Shown here: positions 37,823 through 48,757 of the stretch, piece after piece
Layout: each line of letters opens with the position of its first letter
Numbering within the stretch: position 1 is the first letter of the stretch
NCBI GenBank assembly: GCA_946699065.1
Contig: CAMPDV010000088.1
Span: 682,001 to 746,000, forward strand
Reading direction: 5' to 3'
Length of the DNA: 64,000 nt
DNA from: Loxodes magnus
Lineage: Eukaryota > Ciliophora > Karyorelictea > Loxodida > Loxodidae
Notes under the pieces: model-generated
The model's database searches: none
What the model saw: only the letters and a program-made list of their open reading frames with translations
What the model was told of the DNA's origin: nothing
Translations under genes and position numbers: made by a program

Positions 37823-38344
37823 AAAACCGACATAGTTTTTCGAAGGTGAACAACAAGGTCACCTTCATCAGAGGTTGGGGAAGTTAAGTACCCATAATCG
37901 ACTTTATGTCTTCCTCTGCTTTGGCTTGGCCTCGAGACATAAGATTCTTAGACCTTCGACACTGGCTTGGCTTAGTTAAGCTTAGTTTAGTTTTAATTCT
38001 GGAACGAAAAAGAAATAATATTGCGAGCTTCATCAGAGATGAGGAATTTAAGTACCTATAATTGACACATGTCATCCTCTGCTTTGGTGATGCAATGAGA
38101 CACAATCCTGCCATGTCTTTGGACCTCCAACAAGTATTAAAGATTACGATTATTCTAAAATTATATCAGTATTGAACATTTTTATCAGTACTTAATAATT
38201 ATACCAGTATTGAACAAGGTTTATCAGTATCTGATAATTTTATCAGTAACAAACATTCTTGTCAGTCTGAAACATTTTTTTTAAAGAGCTGCGCACCAAC
38301 GAGAGTGCTACGCGCTCTATAATCAAATTTATTTATTTATTTAT
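37823..38344 (+). mobile_element. SINE-like element, copy 2
   Basis: Almost identical to copy 1 (25,286-25,800) over its full length, with the same order of modules and a ttta tail of four to five units. The 5' palindrome has decayed (gtttttcgaaggtgaacaac). The near identity in sequence otherwise this AT-rich implies recent retroposition or conversion. Target-site duplications could not be fixed by eye because flanks are low complexity. Confidence 0.75.
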
Positions 38345-39158
38345 CAAACTAATTTTTAATAAAAAACTTTATCATAATTGATTTTTAACTGGATAAACAA
38401 TCTTCATCTAAGATTGACTTAAACTTTAACACCAGGAAATACCCCTTAGAATAGAACTGAATAAGAATTTTTTGTATATGCTAAAAGGGAAAAGAATGAA
38501 GAGGCGTCAAGAAGCGTTAGAATTAAAGGATGCCAGATACTAATGTCTCTTAGTGTAGCTCTCCAATCATGGCTCTATAGAAGATAATAGTTACAAGGTG
38601 ATGCTAGTACTGAGGAAGACTTCAATGAAAAGCCTTTTTAAGCTTTAAAAAGCTTTATAAAATGAGCTTCTTGTCGTTGAAGTGATACTCACTTTACAAT
38701 ATGTTGTTTCTTAAAGTTTAAAATGTTTTTATATTTATTTTTTCTGTAATTTTTGCAATTATTTATTCAAAATTTGCAAATAAGAAAAAATTAACCTTTT
38801 TTAAATCTATAACTTTTTAAATTTGTGTAGAGCGAGTTATCAAATAAAGTTATACAAAATTATTTGTATATTCTTAATCATATATATTTAGTAAAAATTA
38901 TGCTTTAATTTTTTCTCTATTAATAATATTTATATAACTTGATATTTCATCTTTTCGCTATTTTTAATAAATCCAATAATGATCCAAGTAAAATTATAAG
39001 CTATTATAGATTGTTTATTGAAAAATGATATGATAGTGTTCTAAAATCTTATGAATCTGAGGTTGGAAAATTATTAATTTTTATATGAAACCTGAATTTT
39101 ATTTTGATATTTAGGGAATTTATTTTAAAAGTAAGTTATTTTTTTCTTTATAAAGAAT
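38345..39158. other. Intergenic stretch
   Basis: A less AT-rich patch at 38,440-38,700 has no recognised motif. The rest is AT-rich. Confidence 0.3.
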
Positions 39159-40740
39159 ATGGAAGAATCTCTTTCCCTCCCAAAAGATTAACTTAGAAAT
39201 TTAAAGAGAAAAATGGCTAAAGAAATGGAGAAAAAATAATAAAAATAAGAGGAGACAAGTGGTTCTTCAGACGGAAAAATTGTGGTCGGAACTAGAGAGA
39301 TAAGATAACCTAAGAACAATACTGATCAAAAACTTTTAACTTAATTAGACTAAATATATAAATTATCTCAAAGTATGAAAAAATAACTTATTACTAAAGT
39401 GAATAAATACGGGAATTATTGAATAATATAGAGAAGTAGGATAATCAATCACTGATACATAGATGAGAACTAATTTCAAAGCAATTTGCTAACAAGGAAA
39501 AACTCTGAACTTAGTCATAATAAAATTTAAATATGACACGAAAAAGAAATAAAAAAATACTGATACACTCAAAAACAAAATAAAATCCAAAATGAAACGA
39601 TTGAGATGAACTTTGTTTAAATATTATAAAAAATGTAAAGTAAACTATTTTGAAAATGAAAGAAATAAAGACAAGAAAATAAAATCTGCTGATGTGACAA
39701 ATCAAGCACCCATTTATTAAGAAACTTCTGATAATGAAGGAAAATAATAGAATAAAAGTAGAAGAGAATATGGTGGTAACTTAATATGCATTTTTTAATA
39801 AAAAAATGTAGACAGATTTAGAAAAGGGTTTTTTAGTACTCCTTAGAGTAGGAGTAAAACCGAGAAGCATCAATTCTCCACAACATGTATTCTTCTAATT
39901 AACCTTCTTCTTAATAAAATATACTATTAAAATCTATAAAGACAGGAAATGAAAAAGATAAATGTAGTTCACTGAAACTCCAACTTTAACAGAAAGGCAA
40001 GAAAATAATAAGAAGTGCTTATAATCAAGCAGTTACGTTATTTTGACTTTGGAAAGGAGAACGTAAACATTGTTCAATTAGCTCTGATGGTTATCAACCT
40101 TCAAAAAGAGACATAAGCCCTCAAGAATCTAATTAGAAAATTCTGGGAAAGATGGAGCAAAAGTAAGAGTGTACAGAATCAAGACTGATGGCCTAAGAAA
40201 GATATCTAAACGCCTTGTGAAAATATTACATGACACAAATAAACTATTCTTAAAATTAACTATAGAAGCAGACAGAAATGGAAAATAGAATAAAAAAGCA
40301 GAAGAAAATTAACATATATTGCACTTCAAATGAAGATAAGATGACAAAAAATAATTCAATGATAATAAAAGAATAAACGATCTTAAAGCTTAATAAAATT
40401 AGAAATAGACAAAGATTAGGAAAAATGTTTCTGCTATGAAGCGTATGGAGCCTTAAATGTAAATACTAGAATTTTAGCATAAACTATGGAACTATTGGAT
40501 TCAAAAGCAAAAGAGAAAGAAACTAGAATATGCCAGACTAAACCAAATATAATGTAGTCCGAGCGGTGAAATTTTCAAAGTCAAGAAAAATTCGATAAGA
40601 CCAAGACAGGAAAGGATAGTAGAGGAAAATCAGAAAAAAACCAAGTTCCCAATCTCGCTAAAAATGGTGGTCCCAAACATTTTAGAAAAAAGCAGAGGTA
40701 TTAGCTACTGTCGCTAGGAAGGGATTGAAATAACTCATAA
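39159..40740 (+). pseudogene. Coiled-coil ORF1-like gene, frameshifted
   Basis: From ATG 39159: MEESLSLPKDQLRNLKRKM, then KIVVGTREIRQPKNN and helical sequence. Several frame changes follow. A well-conserved looking segment near 40,150-40,290 reads KVRVYRIKTDGLRKISKRLV and KILHDTNKLFLKLTIEADR. A basic C-terminal tail is at 40,600-40,700 (KTGKDSRGKSEKN). The order of acidic N-terminus, coil, mixed alpha/beta segment and basic tail resembles LINE ORF1 proteins, but no RRM or knuckle can be confirmed. Best-preserved C-terminal part of this dispersed family in the window. Confidence 0.45.
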
Positions 40741-41472
40741 TATAAAATTTTAGTTTTAAAAATGTAATATATATTATGGTAAAATATAAATTAAAACTCT
40801 TCACAAAAAAAATTTGAATGGCTACAATAATAATTTCATTTATAAGAAAGGTCGTGGCACATAATCACGTATTTAAAAATATCAATTTGAATTATTATAA
40901 ATTCCAGGAAATGTATAAATTTATAACTTTAATTTTATTATTTCATTTACATTCATTCATACACGTATTTTATAAAGTTTTTACTTAAGATTTTATTTAA
41001 AAAATTTTTATTTTAATAATATTTACAGTTAAAAAAGTATTTGACTAATTATAAATTTAACAAATATAAATGGTATTTAGCAATTTGTAACTTATTTAAT
41101 TTTTATATTATTTAAATATTACTAAATAAACATTTAATTTTTTAATTTCCATTCTATAATTAATTAATAGTAAGCAGAATATTTATAAGATCTATAGTAT
41201 TTTAATTTTTATCTTTTGTCTTTATTTTTTACTATAAACCTTAATTATTAGTTGATTTTAATTTTATTTTTGTTTGCTATTTTTAATAATAAAATCTTAT
41301 TCCAAAATTAACTTATTTTCTTATCGTTTAAGATATCATTCATAATGATTGAACTAAAAGGCTAATTATAATCATTTTTATTCTTTTAGTTTAATTTTAT
41401 AAATTTAATACTTTTCAATGATTAAAGGAAACTTTTTTTAAGGTAAAGTTTATAAAAATAATAATAACTGAA
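40741..41472. other. AT-rich 5' region of right RING-Ubl gene
   Basis: Extremely AT-rich. No promoter motif can be singled out. Confidence 0.35.
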
Positions 41473-42858
41473 ATGTCCTAGACAATTAGATGTCAATGTT
41501 GCTAAGGAGATTTCAATGCTTAGGATAAGTTACCTATTCTATTACTGTGTTAGCACTATATATGTGAAGAGTGTAGCTTATAGCAGCACTAGTAAACTAA
41601 AATCATAAAATGTTTTCACTAAAATTGTTAATAGATTCGTGAAACAAATCCTACTAAGTTAAAAGAAGATACTCAATTGATGGAATATCTGGAGTAAAAG
41701 GAACTAATGGATTACATAGATTTACTGTAAAGACACTAGACTATAATATAATCAACTCAAACATAGTTGGCTGAGTAAAAAATTAAATTATCTTAGTAAT
41801 TGATATAACATCTCAATTAGTTCGTGTTCAGGGAAAATTTAGTTTTATAAAGAGAGCTTTAAAAAATTGGAAAGACTATAAAGTAACAGTTATTTCATCT
41901 CAAAATATAGTAGAAGTTGATGAATAAACAAGGCGACAACTAGGCCTTTTAATAGTTCAGCTAAAAAGATCCTTTAATGGAATAAAAAATATAAAAGCTT
42001 ATATCTGAGTCTTAAAGAGTCATAAAGGTAAATTCTTAAGAATCAACAAAAGTTTATGAGGAGTTAGCGAATGTAAAAGAAAAATTGTATTCACTCAGCC
42101 AAACCAATTCTAGTTATGTATAGTAAATAAATTAGCTAAACTAAAAATTAATGGCTCATTAATAAGAGAATGAGAACTTATAATATAAAATTAACTTTGT
42201 AATGATATAAAACTAATCACTTACGACACAGTTAAAGGAGTTACAAAGTAAATAAATTTAAACTGAATAAGATTACTCTCAATTCTAGTAATAAGGCTAT
42301 CCTTAGTAATTATAATCTTATGAATACCAACAGTAACAAGGATAGAAAGTATAAACCATATTACAAAAATAGTTTTAATCTTCATAACAGTATATCTAGA
42401 ACAATGATTTCTTATTAAATTTCGTATCCCCTAATAAGAAAACAATCACTCTTACAGTCTAGCAAAATATGACAATAAAATAGATAAAGGATTAAATCTA
42501 ATAAAAAACTTAATTATAAACTTACCCATTGGATATTCTCAAAAATGATAAAATTTTAGAAAACAGCGAAACTATAGCTTAGTGCAAGTTAGTGAATGGA
42601 GAATAACTATAAATAAAAAAGAGTAAGTTTAAATTAAATATTCCTTAATAAAAATAAAACAGACGGCAAATATTTATAACGTTATAACAGAATATAGTAT
42701 GCTTGAAATAATTTGCTTTCTAAATAGGATGTAAGTTAAAATTTAATATTTAAACTCATTTTTAGGTAAGCGATATTTACTCATGTTCCAAATAAGGTAA
42801 GTTGAGATTTAATATTCTTAACATATAGACGGTAATTTCGAATTTAATGTAAAACTGA
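41473..42858 (+). CDS. RING finger / coiled-coil / ubiquitin-like protein, right copy (intact)
   Basis: One frame runs from ATG 41473 to the first in-frame TGA at 42,856 (461 residues). RING residues 7-52: C7-x2-C10, C26-x-H28, C31-x2-C34, C47-x4-C52, with PILLLCQHYICEEC. Residues about 90-310 are Gln-rich coiled coil. Residues about 320-385 match ubiquitin: KKTITLTVQQNMTIKQIKDQ followed by a hydrophobic strand, KNDKILENSETIAQCKLVNG and EQLQIK, in the order of the ubiquitin fold (compare ubiquitin KTITLEV and LEDGRTLSDYNI). Ubl at the C-terminus and RING at the N-terminus is the reverse of parkin. An E3-type role is a family inference. The tail after about residue 390 lies in tandem-repeat DNA, so the real stop may be earlier. 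Confidence 0.8.
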
Positions 42859-43332
42859 AGAATGTAAATTGAAGTTTTATATTCTTAACACATAGAAAGT
42901 AAGTTTAAATTTAGTACTTTTAACACCCAGAACGTAAATTGACATTTAACGTGAAAATTAAGTTGGTAAGTTGACATTTAATGTAAAAATGAAGGAGGTA
43001 AGCTGACATTTAATTTGAAAATGAAGGATGTAAGTTGGCGTTTAATTTGAAAATTAAGATGGTAAGTTAGCATTTAAAGTAAAAATATAGATAGTAAGTT
43101 GGTGTTTAATGTCAAATAAAGCATGTAAACTTACATTTAATGTGAAAATTAAGAATGTAAGTTGATGTTTAGTGTGAAATGAAGTTTGTAAGTCGATATT
43201 TTATGCGAAAATGAAGGGAGTAAGTTGACATTAAACGTGAAAACGAAGAATGTAAGTTGATATTTAATATAAAATGAAGATTGTAAGTTGGCATTTCATT
43301 TGAAAATGAAGAATGTAAGTTAACATAAATGT
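42727..43332. repeat. About 32-bp tandem repeat array, right copy (inverted)
   Basis: Units close to gtaagttgacatttaatgtg followed by aaaatgaagNN, the reverse complement of the array at 1-535. About 18 units are present, more regular towards the right. The array begins within the frame of the RING-Ubl gene and ends abruptly at 43,332. Confidence 0.9.
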
Positions 43333-44501
43333 TTCAATAGATCGTAATAGACTATTTTACAATAGTATGTAAGGAATGTTTATAAGTTTTGTATTAGATC
43401 GTAATGAATTCTAATCATTTCTAATTAGGTGGTATTTTTTTATATGTATTATAGAATGTATTTATTCTTGTTACTGAAAAGGGGGTGAGATTGATTTAAT
43501 TAATCATTAGGATGTAAGGAGGAAATTAGTAACTGTAGTGATCAATTGAGTGTGAGAGAGAGTGATGATTGGCATTAAACTCTTTATTAAAATTTGAAGT
43601 TATTAAAATATGCTTAGGTTTATAATTACTTAATAATAATTAACTGATATAGAATGATTAAATTTAAAGAGTAAATATGTTGGTTTGAAAATAAGTAATA
43701 ATGATAAGAGTTTAAAAGTATGTTTAATGTATAGAGAGAATACGATATGAGTAAATAAAAAGGTGTAAGTTATTTAAAATTATTTTGACATAATATGTGG
43801 CAAAAAGGTTTAAAGAGAATTATAAAATGTCGTATTTTGATAGTTTTTAAATGGAATTTATGAGTAATTTATACTGATTTGAAGAATGATTATTAGTAAT
43901 TAAAATTTTTAGTTGTTATTTGTATTTTTTAAGCTTTGTTAAGTTTATCTAAAACTTATTAGAGGGGAATATTTTTAATCTTGTAAGAAAGTAGTAAAAA
44001 TAATTAAAGCTATGATTTTTTTTAATTTTTCGTTCTATTTAAAATATTTCAAATTTAAGTTGTGATTATTTTTTAAGTTATGAATTATGAATATTTTTAA
44101 AATTATAGAAAGCTTTATTAAAAGGTAAAATTAAAAAAATTTAAATTAATTGTTTCGCATATCAAACACTTAAAAATTAAGCATATTTCTTTAAATATTA
44201 ATCACTATTAATTATAAATTTGAATATCTTATGCTTTTAATTTATTTTTTTTACATCATGTCTAATAATAATCATTAAACTTTGGCTTATATTTAAATCA
44301 TATTCGATATAAAGTTACTCAATCTTAAAATATTTTAGAACTTAACTATAATCTTGAAACTTGCGTTAAAAACTTAACTTTTAATTACTTAATATTATCT
44401 GAAACTTTTATTCATTATTAAATACTTAGTAGACTTTAACTAGTTTTAATATAAACTTCTTAAATTGAAAAGTTTCGATTCCTAATAGTTTTTCAATACT
44501 C
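43333..44501. other. Intergenic stretch right of the inverted array
   Basis: Somewhat G-richer plus strand at 43,330-43,760, then AT-rich. No motif was seen. It may include the 3' UTR of the WD40 gene. Confidence 0.35.
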
Positions 44502-45184
44502 TCAACTTGCTATCTTCCATTTTCTCGCAGTGTTGTCTTAACTTCCCGACATTATCCAGTTGTTGTCTTTACTTAGTACTATAGATCTTATTCAGATATA
44601 TGTCCTTATAGAGTCTATAAGCATTCACCTGTGTTAAAGTTCCATATCTTGATTGATTTGTCCCATGAGCTAGAAATTATAACGCTTGAATCATTACTAA
44701 GTTGACTACATGATACTCCGCTTGAATGACCAGTGAGAATTCGAATACACTATACGGATGAATAGTCTCATATCTTTATTGTCTTATCAGAACTTCCCAA
44801 TACGATTAATTTCTGGTCATTTGATATCGCTAAAGATAGCACATAATTTTTATATCCTTACAAAGTACTCTTTAATTAACCAGTTGTAAATTCCCATATC
44901 TTTATCGTAGTATCAGCAGATGCTGATATGAGATACTTTTAATCAGGGGAAAATTCTACAGAATTAACATAATACGTATGTCCCTACAAAGTTAAATCTA
45001 CATATTAATAATTACTCTAACTTTAATCTTAATTGATTCTTTTTACAAGTTTTGAAAAGCACAAATTGGGTAAGATTTCATATTTAAAAACAAGAAGCGG
45101 AATTCTACCTAGAAAATCATTTCTTTATCTTAAAATTTTTCGTAAATAAATGCTTTTAATAAATTGTTATCCTTTATTTTCCAT
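44502..45184 (-). CDS. Small WD40 repeat protein
   Basis: From ATG 45184 to TGA 44,502 (about 227 residues). Residues 1-70 are a non-repeat start (MENKGQQFIKSIYLRKIL). Four WD40 repeats follow: GHTYYVNSVEFSPDQKYL with TTIKIWEF; GYKNYVLSLAISNDQKL with KTIKIWDY; GHSSGVSCSQLSNDSS with KSIKIWNF; and GHISEQ with NNWIMSGSQDNTARKWKIAS. The second KIW uses TGA and the others TGG, which is strong evidence that TGA is Trp. One base is missing at about 44,584-44,590 between the GH and the rest of repeat 4, so the frame shifts there; this may be an assembly error or early decay. WD40 proteins are scaffolds. Four blades are fewer than a full propeller, so it may be a fragment or partner of another protein. 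Confidence 0.75.
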
Positions 45185-45274
45185 TTTATAGCTTATTTTA
45201 TTTTAATTATAGTAATTCATCTAATGAATTGAAAATAAATTTCCTGCCTTAATTTCATTACAATTAAATATTAT

Positions 45275-45276
<2 letters not shown>

Positions 45277-45315
<39 letters not shown>

Positions 45316-45317
45316 TT
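45277..45317. repeat. (TTTA)n microsatellite
   Basis: About ten perfect ttta units, 90 bp upstream of the WD40 start. The SINE-like copies end in the same unit, so this may be the tail of a retroposon whose body has decayed, or simply a microsatellite. Confidence 0.7.
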
Positions 45318-45389
45318 ATAATTGTATAATAAAAGTAGACTAAAAGTCAAAAAAAATTTGCGTTTTCTAGAATTTAAACCAGCTCGGTT

Positions 45390-46142
45390 TTTTTAACGTG
45401 GTGGAAACCACGACCAAGTTTTTTATTTGGAATGTAGCTACTATGATAATCTTCTTGATCTGTTGAAAGTCTTCCTCTTGAATACTTCATTAGAAGTTAC
45501 ATATGACCTTATAAGTTCTCTTCACATTATTTGGTCTTCCTTTCTCTTCAGTTGCTTAAAGCTTTGGCAGGTTTCCATTAAATGGTTCCTTGAGTGGTAG
45601 AATCACCATCTTCTATATTTTTACGATTTTAAGCTTGAATTTTAAGTATAAGAGCTTCTCTGTATTTTCTATTCTAGTTATTAGGTTCTATTATTATTTT
45701 TATTCTTATTCTTATTCTTATTAATTCAATTTGTTCTATGTTTCTTAATCTTATTCAATATCCCTTATATTAACTTTGTCCAATATAGATTAAGATTATA
45801 GTCAGAGTTGTTCTTTAGTCACCACTTGACTTTGTATCAGTTGGTTCCTTAAGCAGTTGGTTTCCTAATTAAGTTCTTCAATTGTATGTAGGAGTTCTCT
45901 TTTCTTTTCCGCGAGATTAAATTATTACCTCATCCTTCTCTTAGAAATTTTTCTTCATAAGTTAATCTTGATTGCTTAACGATTCGATTATATCAACCTC
46001 TTGCTCATCAGTGTTCCCTTAAATACGTTTTCCTTTTGCCAACGGAGGAGAGTCAATTACATAAGTTCTTTTTTGGTTTTTTATTTGGTTTTGTACAAGC
46101 TTCCAGGCTTTCTTTGCTTCAATTTTCTTTGCTTGCTTCCAT
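45390..46142 (-). pseudogene. Coiled-coil ORF1-like gene, frameshifted
   Basis: A protein-like frame reads KKIEAKKAWKLVQNQIKNQ, RTYVIDSPPLAKGKRIQ and DEQEVDIIESLSNQDQLMKK. It then shifts to ELLHTIEELNQETNCLRNQL, a coiled coil, and ends with GRPNNVKRTYKVICNFQW. The ATG at 46142 is in another frame (MEASKENW). A short perfect hairpin, cgtggt-ggaa-accacg, lies at its 3' end near 45,400. Same family as 28,506, 39,159 and 51,060. Confidence 0.45.
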
Positions 46143-46497
46143 TTTTTTAATTATACTTATAAATACATTAAAGATAGTTTTAAAATTTATTTAAACAGAC
46201 TATGATTATTCATTCTAAAGTGAACAATTTTTAATATAAAAAAAGATTAAATTAAATAAGAAATTTTCTATACAATAACCAAAGTAAAAATATCTAGATG
46301 CTAGTTTGCAGTTAAAATAAATTAATAATCAAAAGCATTTCTATTATTAAAAATATCTTTACACTTTAGTTACTTTTTTCTTTTCTTTACTATCTAAAAA
46401 TGGTGTAAAATTAATTAGTCCAATTGCATTCAAAAGACTTTTATTATATCAGATTCAGGAATAATTCACAGCTTTTTTTTCAGTATTTTAAGTAGTA

Positions 46498-46818
46498 ATG
46501 GAAAAAGCGTTTTGCCATAATATGTTCAAGTGGAAGTCAGTTAAAATTTATGCAACAGGACTTTTAAAAACGGAGATAGGTGACTCCTCTCATTACAGTT
46601 CAATGCAAATGCTTACTTCCATATTCAGTCTTAAGTAAAGTAAAAATGTGACAAAGCATTTTAAAGTTTCAAAGAGTTTCATCCTAGTAACAGCTCAGAG
46701 AATAAATACATTTCTTCATCGATTCCAAATAGATTTGATCCCTCTATTAACAGCGATAAATCAAATTGCCTTTTCATTTAAAAATGACTTCAAAGTATAC
46801 CACTTAATTGCATAACTA
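46498..46818 (+). CDS. Hypothetical protein fragment
   Basis: From ATG 46498 a plus-strand frame of about 107 codons has balanced composition and no TGA: FKWKSVKIYATGLLKTEIGD, HFKVSKSFILVTAQRINTF, FQIDLIPLLTAINQIAFSF. I recognise no family. The opposite strand also reads openly, so coding is only likely. Confidence 0.25.
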
Positions 46819-47567
46819 CAATTATTTTTTGATTAATTCTTAATTTTCTTACATAATTTTTTAATGCTTATATTTACTTTTTGTTTGTTATAACAATTAT
46901 AAAATATAATTGTTTTTCAGCTTTTTTTATTTGGATTAAATGATGCTTATCTCTTTCATATATTAGTTTAGATTAACCTGTGAAAAGAAAGTCAGTACTT
47001 TCTAATTTTATAAGTAAATTTTAATTTAATCACTGCTTTAATTAAAATTATTAATTGAATAAAGTATTTCTTAGCTTGCATTTCTTGATTCTTCAGTATT
47101 AAATTTTATAGATAAATATCATTTTCTAATTAATAGTGATCCAATCTTTAATAAATTCGCCATTATTTCTCTTTTATATAATGTGAGATTAAATATATTT
47201 GCTCTTCATCCTTATTTGTTTCCTTAATTTCTGTTCTATTTTCTATTTACTAACATTATTATTCAATTTTAGCATTAAAAATTCTTATGATCATGCTTTC
47301 ATTTATGGTTTTTCAAGATATACCTCACTTCAATTTCAGTAGATATAAGAAAATTTCCAAAAATTTACCCAAGTACTTTATGGATATTTTTTTTAAATAG
47401 GATCCATTTCCCAAAACAGTGGATTTTCTAAAGTTAGGAAATTAGATGCTTAAAGATCTATAAAAAAGCTTCTCTATGGCATAGTATTACATTCCTGAGC
47501 CCTTTTTCCTTTTTGATCAGCAAGTGGCTACTTTTCATCCATACTAATCATACCTAAAAGTTTATTA
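46819..47567. other. AT-rich stretch
   Basis: Nothing recognised. Confidence 0.35.
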
Positions 47568-48094
47568 TTAAATAAATAAATAAATTTGATTATAGAGCGC
47601 GTAGCACTCTCATTGGTGCGCAGCTCTTTAAAAAAAAATGTTTCATACTGACAAGAATGTTTGTTACTGATAAAATTATTAGATACTGGTAGATCTTGTT
47701 CAATACTGGTATAATTATTCAGTACTGATAAAAATGTTCAATACTGATATAATTTAAGAATACTCGTAATCTTTAATACTTGTTGGAGGTCCAAGGACAT
47801 GGCAGGATTATATCTCATTGCATCACCAAAGCAGAGGACGACATGTGTCAATTATGTGTACTTAAATTCCCCACCTCTGATGAAGCTCGCAATATTATTT
47901 CTTTTTCGTTCCAGAATTAAACTAAACTAAGCTAAACTAAACTAAGCCAAGCCAGTGTCGAAGGTCTAAGAATCTTATGTCTCGAGGCCAAACCAAAGCA
48001 GAGGAAGACATAAAGTCGATTATGGGTAATTAACTTCCCCAGCCTTTGATGAAGATGACCTTGTTGTTCACCTTCGAACAACTATGTCGGTTTT
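47568..48094 (-). mobile_element. SINE-like element, copy 3 (reverse orientation)
   Basis: Reverse complement of copies 1 and 2: starts with the taaa-repeat tail and the gagcgcgtagcactc ... gtgcgcagctc hairpin, followed by the 20-bp degenerate units, the two 65-bp modules, and the palindrome gttgttc-acct-tcgaacaac at its far end. Slightly more diverged than copies 1 and 2 are from each other. It lies outside the interval bracketed by the inverted 32-bp arrays, so the SINE spreads independently of that structure. Confidence 0.75.
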
Positions 48095-48690
48095 AAAAAA
48101 ATTATATTAATATTAATAATAAATCACAGTAAATTAACATGAATCCTCTTTTAATAATATAAAAATATCTAGATTCAATTCAATTCTTACAGTTCTATAT
48201 TATAGTTATTTATCTCCTTCACATTCATCTTTTATAGGGTTTAATGTGCCAATTTTAATAAATTTCTCTTAGTTTTTTTATTAAATTTCTATAAATTATA
48301 CTCGTAATTTTTTCCCTTTTAAATAAGATAATTTGATTGTATACTAATCTAGATTTTTTTCTTCTTGGTATCATTTTTTTTCCACAATAGAAGTCCCAAA
48401 CTTTGCATGGGTTTTTCCCTTTCCTCATTGACTGCTTTTCAACATAGACTTTTAAGATAATTCCAAAGCTTCATCATTTGCCTATTCATATGCCTTTTGC
48501 AAAATAAATGTCCACTTACTCAGCCAAAACTTAGCATTACTATTAAAAAGAAAGTTAAAACCTAATAAACTAAAAAACATGCTCTTCCACCGATTTTCCA
48601 AACTCATTACTTATTACCTGGTTTTCCAACACGAGCAGACAGATAGTAAATATTCTTTAACAGAGATGAGCTAAAAAAAATTAAGCATAG
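48095..48690. other. Intergenic stretch
   Basis: A less AT-rich part at 48,370-48,660 shows no recognised motif. The rest is AT-rich. Confidence 0.3.
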
Positions 48691-48692
48691 TA

Positions 48693-48757
48693 ATAACTTC
48701 TTTCTTATTTCTTTCATAATCTATTTTTATTAGCTTCCTTCCTATTTTATTTTATAA
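48693..48757 (+). promoter_or_regulatory. Conserved 5' flank of F-box/LRR copy 4
   Basis: It shares ttatttctttcataat and cttcctattttattttataa with the flanks of copies 2 and 3 immediately before the start codon. Confidence 0.4.
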
